Assembly (NCBI GenBank): GCA_964020155.1
Contig: OZ026564.1
Span: 1,092,611 to 1,156,610 of the forward strand
DNA length: 64,000 nucleotides
From: Chondrilla cf. caribensis
Taxonomy: Eukaryota; Porifera; Demospongiae; Chondrillida; Chondrillidae
Direction: 5' to 3'
The notes beneath the pieces are model-generated. The model was not told the DNA's origin. It saw nothing but the letters and a program-made list of their open reading frames with translations, and did not search any database. Each line of letters opens with the position of its first letter. Within the stretch, counting starts at the first letter, position 1. Below are positions 60,329 through 64,000 of this stretch, piece after piece. A program made the translations under genes and the position numbers.

Positions 60329-61208
60329 CATCATTCTAACACACGTACCTGTGTCTTTTATACTAGCCTTTATCACATCACTGCAAATGGTCACTTTCCG
60401 GTTTCCACACCCAATTCCAATAGTTGTAGTTGTTTCAAAATGAAACTTGTTCAAGATAAAACGCCGTAATAAAGATGTTTTCCCAACTGCAGAATCACCA
60501 AGCAGGATTACTATGAAGAAGAAAGGAAAACATTATCATTTTAATTTACTCAATCATTATTCAAATCAAGAACTGTTAGAACAAATTCAAAACCCTTTGG
60601 TTTTGAATTTGTTCTAACAGACACAGGATTGAAGGAATTAAATGGTCAGATGAAAGTTACTGTGAATGTTACGTAGCTCTGGCTAGCCCAGAGGTGGGAG
60701 ATGCCTTCTTTGGCACTGTGGTAGTTCGGTATATCTTTCAAGTATAGAGGTAGACATAGGATGCCACAGACACCCCAAAATAAGTGTATCATGTAGTGAT
60801 CAGGTACTGGGAGCTTGGCTAGTAGCCCATTGGGCTAGTGGCCTCTCCAGTATAATAATGATACCATACCATACTACGTGCGTTACTTTCGACTCTCCTA
60901 TCAGATAGCTACGTATAGTGTGTCTATGCTCCTACCAAAACGGGTACGTAGCTAACCGGGTGAAATGATATCATTGATGGCAATCAATGATAGCTATCAA
61001 CTAGCTAGAGTGAAGTCTGGATACGCGAACCCCTGGTTCTGCTCACATACACGCACGTACACCCCAGCTCACTGCTGTCAATGAGTAAAACGTACGCTTA
61101 GCCTAGCGTCTACACACAGTATCAATATTAACCTTCAAAGACGTAGTTATGCTGTCCATGGACTTGTGATTCGGTCATCGATTCTTCTCTTGCCACGGTC
61201 CCTTCCAT
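58240..61208 (-). CDS. Rab11-like small GTPase R3, complete
   Basis: Five exons (minus strand): 61133-61208, 60349-60510, 59838-59871, 58677-58951 and 58240-58325, total 633 nt, 210 residues. Boxes in order: ILLGDSAVGKTS (P-loop, near residue 30), TTIGIGCGNR (switch I), KDTAGQEKFR (switch II), [10 protein letters not shown] (guanine specificity) and ETSAKES. It ends Ser-Cys-Cys-stop, the dual-cysteine geranylgeranylation signal of Rabs, so the protein should be membrane-anchored. Similarity is to Rab11 (EIYNKRD matches the EIYR region after the core). The oddity is Lys in place of the near-invariant Trp of WDTAG. It serves as the reference exon plan for the other copies. The first intron contains a perfect 22-bp-arm hairpin; the intron after exon 4 starts with (GU)n. 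Confidence 0.85.
58443..58676. repeat. (CA)n abutting the donor of R3 exon 4
   Basis: About 230 bp of CA/CG-interrupted repeat; the transcript reads exon end AAAAG directly followed by (GU)n. Confidence 0.95.
59030..59375. repeat. ~19-22-bp minisatellite in R3 intron
   Basis: Units like gtgtgtgatggtggaaggta, about 16 copies. It occupies the same intron (between exons 3 and 4) as the 24-bp minisatellite of R1 and shares the gatggtgga core with it. Confidence 0.9.
60064..60325. repeat. Compound (CA)n repeat
   Basis: CA-rich tract with several interruptions starting about 25 bases after the donor of R3 exon 2. Confidence 0.9.
60573..60620. repeat. Perfect 22-bp-arm hairpin
   Basis: Arms 60573-60594 and 60599-60620 are exact reverse complements (CTGTTAGAACAAATTCAAAA...) with a 4-base loop, inside the first intron of R3. 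Confidence 0.95.
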
Positions 61209-61209
61209 A

Positions 61210-62090
61210 ACCTATCTCACCATTGCAAAGAAAACGGAATTGGTCCACGAGAATTAAGTTATGATCTTAAGAACAGCTTGCAGCTACACCTCAGGAACTT
61301 CAACGGGCAGGCCTATAAGTTAACCGAGAGCTTTCTGAACTTCTGGGAACTTTCAACGTTAGCAACTGGCCGCAGGTATAGGGCAGAGACATATGAAGTG
61401 GTTCTATTTCTGTCGCTACACACGACATCGTGCCTTCACTTTCTTCACGTATCAATACGTAACTCTCTAGTTCTATCCCAGTTCAATTTTATGGATTTGA
61501 ACTTGAAAGCGGGCTATCCGTTAATTGTTATTAGGTTACGTAGTTTAGAGTGTCTATGTTATTATTATGATAATAACGGTATATTATAGGCGATATTAAA
61601 ACATTAATAAGGTTTAGAAGGACAATATGGGTCATATAAAATACTATTTAATTAGGAAAAAATATGAGATTCTGTCTAAAACTGTTTGTTGTAATAATTA
61701 CCTTGTAACTTTCTGCAAGATTGGATTGAATTGTCCTAAGAGGTACCTAAGAAATCTCTTGGAGTTAGGCCTTCTGAAAAACACAGGAACAAATACTATA
61801 CTTACAGCACAAGATGATTCTCCTCCATATCTATCCAGACTGTACTTGCGGTACATACTGCGAATCTCGTCCCAAACTAATCACTTCACATTTGTTCTCA
61901 ATTAGTATTATCAAATCGACTAGTACTCGCATAATTTATAGTACAGGAAACATGCTAAGAGCATACACTATAACCAAGTATTACAGTGTATCTTTGGAAT
62001 TCAACAATTACACCTAATAAAGTATACAATAAAGATAGCGTGTGTAGGATCTGATGCTCTTTGATATGTGCTCTAGTGTTAGTGAGGTAA
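61210..62090. other. Spacer between R3 and the Rab11 gene
   Basis: Two plus-strand open frames of about 90-100 codons are present (from 61278 and 61627), but neither has recognisable motifs, and they carry rare low-complexity ends. I see no supported gene. Confidence 0.4.
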
Positions 62091-62096
62091 TTTGAG

Positions 62097-63451
62097 TTAT
62101 GTTTTCTTACAGGCACACATTTTATTCTCTTGAGCATCAGGAGGTGGCGGTTGTACGACTATCGTGTTACCTTCTTCGGTTGAACCCTGTGTGGGCGGTC
62201 CTGACAGGGGCATTACTCTGTGATAGATCTCTGTAGGTGTGGTGTGTGGAGGGGAGGTGTGGTGTGTGGAGGGGAAGTGTGGTGTGTGGAGGTATGGTGT
62301 GGTGTGTGGAGGGGAGGTGTGGTGTGTGGAGGGGAAGTGTGGTGTGTGGAGGTGTGGTGTGTGGAGGGGAGGTGTGGTGTGTGGAGGGGGAGGTGTGGTG
62401 TGTTGAGGGGAGGTATGGTGTGTGGAGGGAGGTGTGTTATGTGTAGGGATGTGTGGTGTGTGGAGGGAAGTGTGGTATGTGTAGGGAGGTGTGGTGTGTG
62501 GAGGAGAGGTGTGGTGTGTGGAGGGGAGGTGTGGTGTGTGGAGGAGAGGTGTGGTGTGTGGAGGGGGAAGTGGGGTGTGTGGAGAGGAGGAGACGGGATA
62601 TGAAAGATGTGTATTCAGTTAGGATACGTTGTGTGTTGTGACAAACACCAATCACTGCATCAACATCTACCATGTTTGTACACATCACATGTATGCAAAC
62701 ACATATGCAGTTTCTTAAAGGCACTCCTAATTGGGTGATTGCACCTACGTACGTACGTACTACTATTGTGTTAATCTTGAATCCAATCTGGGATGGTGAA
62801 CAATCAAATTGATTATTACTCAATTATCGATCACATACAGTGGCTTCCTCAGAGTACAGTAAGATACGGAAGTACACACACCACTGGTACACACCACTGG
62901 TACACACACCACCGATACACACCACTGGTACACACACCACTGGTACGCACTCACCTGTTAGAATGTTCTGAAAGGCAGTTTCGACATTGGTGGAGTCCAG
63001 AGCAGAAGTCTCGATAAATGAAAGAGTATTCTTCTCAGAGAAGGTCTTGGCATCTTCAGTGGGAACAGCTCTGAGATGTCTCAGATCACATTTGTTGCCA
63101 ACAAGCATGATCACAATGTTAGAATCAGCATGGTCCCGTAGCTCCTTCAGCCATCTTTCTACATTCTCGAACGTTAAGTGCTTAGCAATGTCGTAGACGA
63201 GAAGAGCTCCTACTGCACCTCGGTAGTAACTATGGCAACAGTAGAAAAGAATATAAACAGCACACTCGAAGTAAACACGTTATACATCACAAAAAGCATC
63301 ACACATCATACTGTAGTGGGATGGCAATTTTATTGAAGTAAAAATCATAATTCCAACAACATACGTACGTAGCTTTCTGTTCATTAACACTCAAAACAAC
63401 ATAGTTTTATTGTAGTGGAATCTTGATTGAGTGATTGGTGACACACACACA

Positions 63452-63516
<65 letters not shown>

Positions 63517-63592
63517 CATATACACACACACAAACACACACACACACAGACAACTCACGCGCTTGTAATAGCTCTATATCTTTCTTGACCAG
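62097..63592 (-). CDS. RAB11: Rab11 GTPase (5' exons beyond the window)
   Basis: Exons (minus strand): 63559-63592 ([11 protein letters not shown]), 62955-63229 ([47 protein letters not shown]) and 62097-62230 (EIYHRV, a variable Pro/Gly tail, then Cys-Ala-Cys-Lys-Lys-Thr and TAA). Phases agree. The core is almost residue-for-residue the conserved Rab11 sequence, unlike the diverged copies R1-R3, so this is the best candidate for the canonical Rab11 gene (recycling endosomes, exocytosis). The C-x-C near the end is the prenylation site. The P-loop exon is not in the window: the minus-strand bases at 63995-64000 read GTAAGT, apparently its donor. Exon sizes 34 and 275 nt equal those of R1 and R3. 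Confidence 0.88.
62232..62590. repeat. ~20-bp G-rich minisatellite in Rab11 last intron
   Basis: About 17 units of ggtgtggtgtgtggagggga and variants. It ends directly at the acceptor of the last exon (ACCTACAG in the transcript), so the intron's 3' end is a C-rich repeat. Confidence 0.9.
63440..63549. repeat. (CA)n next to the donor of the 34-nt Rab11 exon
   Basis: (GU)n in the transcript, starting about 10 bases after the donor GTGAGT at 63558. Confidence 0.95.
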
Positions 63593-64000
63593 CTGTATTA
63601 AATGGAAATGAGCATGGGTTAATACAGTACTACTACTGCTAGTGGGTTTCATTGTGTACGTATGTTTGTCAAGTCAGCACAATACCTCACAGTCCTCACT
63701 ACTGTCACAATGCACTGCTGACAATGTAATGGGAAAATCCTACCTCAGCAAGTACACAGACGCAGTAAATTCTTACAGACGCACACAATAGCTGTTGTAG
63801 TGGTTTGTGAGTGTGTGGGCAGTCATTAGTGTGGGGAGTGTCTGTTCAACACAACATATACCTCACACTACTGATGTACGTACGGTACTAACTGAAGGTA
63901 ACAACACCAAATGCTCAATAATCCTCCACGTTTCGTTTTCAAAAAATAGTGTATTAATGATTGAGTTTGGCAGATAAACTGGATAATCATCAGCACTTAC

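Noticed and set aside
61278..61905. Two plus-strand frames of about 100 and 92 codons
   Set aside because: No family resemblance, no promoter or splice evidence, and composition like the surrounding spacer.

Overview
The window is intron-rich, AT-rich metazoan DNA full of (CA/GT)n microsatellites, minisatellites and small foldback elements. GT-AG introns, a TATA-driven family of secreted cysteine-rich peptides, Roc-COR-Death proteins and an expanded Rab11-like family fit an early-branching animal, most likely a marine sponge. That assignment is an inference: no ribosomal or mitochondrial marker is present.

Three gene families are interleaved. (1) Six copies on the + strand (about 3.2, 16.0, 20.0, 27.0, 32.1 and 35.9 kb) of a three-exon gene for a 61-71 residue secreted peptide with a C-C-CC-C-C framework. 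Each copy has the same TATA promoter and an upstream inverted array of a 21-bp minisatellite, and is followed about 0.5 kb later by a second, unrecognised three-exon cysteine-containing module. (2) On the - strand, two near-identical Roc/COR-like GTPase genes with a C-terminal Death domain (7.1-10.2 kb and 40.3-43.5 kb), plus three detached Death-domain remnants (1.6-2.1, 25.7-26.1 and 30.4-30.9 kb). (3) On the - strand, Rab11-like small GTPases with one shared exon plan: genes at 11.2-14.7, 46.4-56.1 and 58.2-61.2 kb, a true Rab11-type gene running off the right edge (62.1 to beyond 64 kb), and truncated or single-exon copies at 5.4-5.9, 18.2, 29.8, 38.5 and 57.7 kb. The left 43 kb is therefore a set of composite segmental duplications (Death remnant or gene / peptide gene / module / Rab fragment / spacer) decayed to different degrees.

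The right third holds the Rab cluster. One Rab-like gene is stretched to 9.7 kb by an intron that contains a decayed R2-type LINE (49.5-53.1 kb) and a THAP-derived foldback element (48.55-49.11 kb). Other repeats are a ~190-bp tandem array (22.0-23.4 kb), several short inverted-repeat elements, and two copies of a repeat carrying a hammerhead-ribozyme-like core.

The families could cooperate (secreted effector peptide, intracellular Death/GTPase signalling, Rab11-type exocytosis or recycling), but the sequence shows only physical linkage and joint duplication. Exon coordinates come from reading splice signals and comparing paralogues by eye; no transcript evidence was available.
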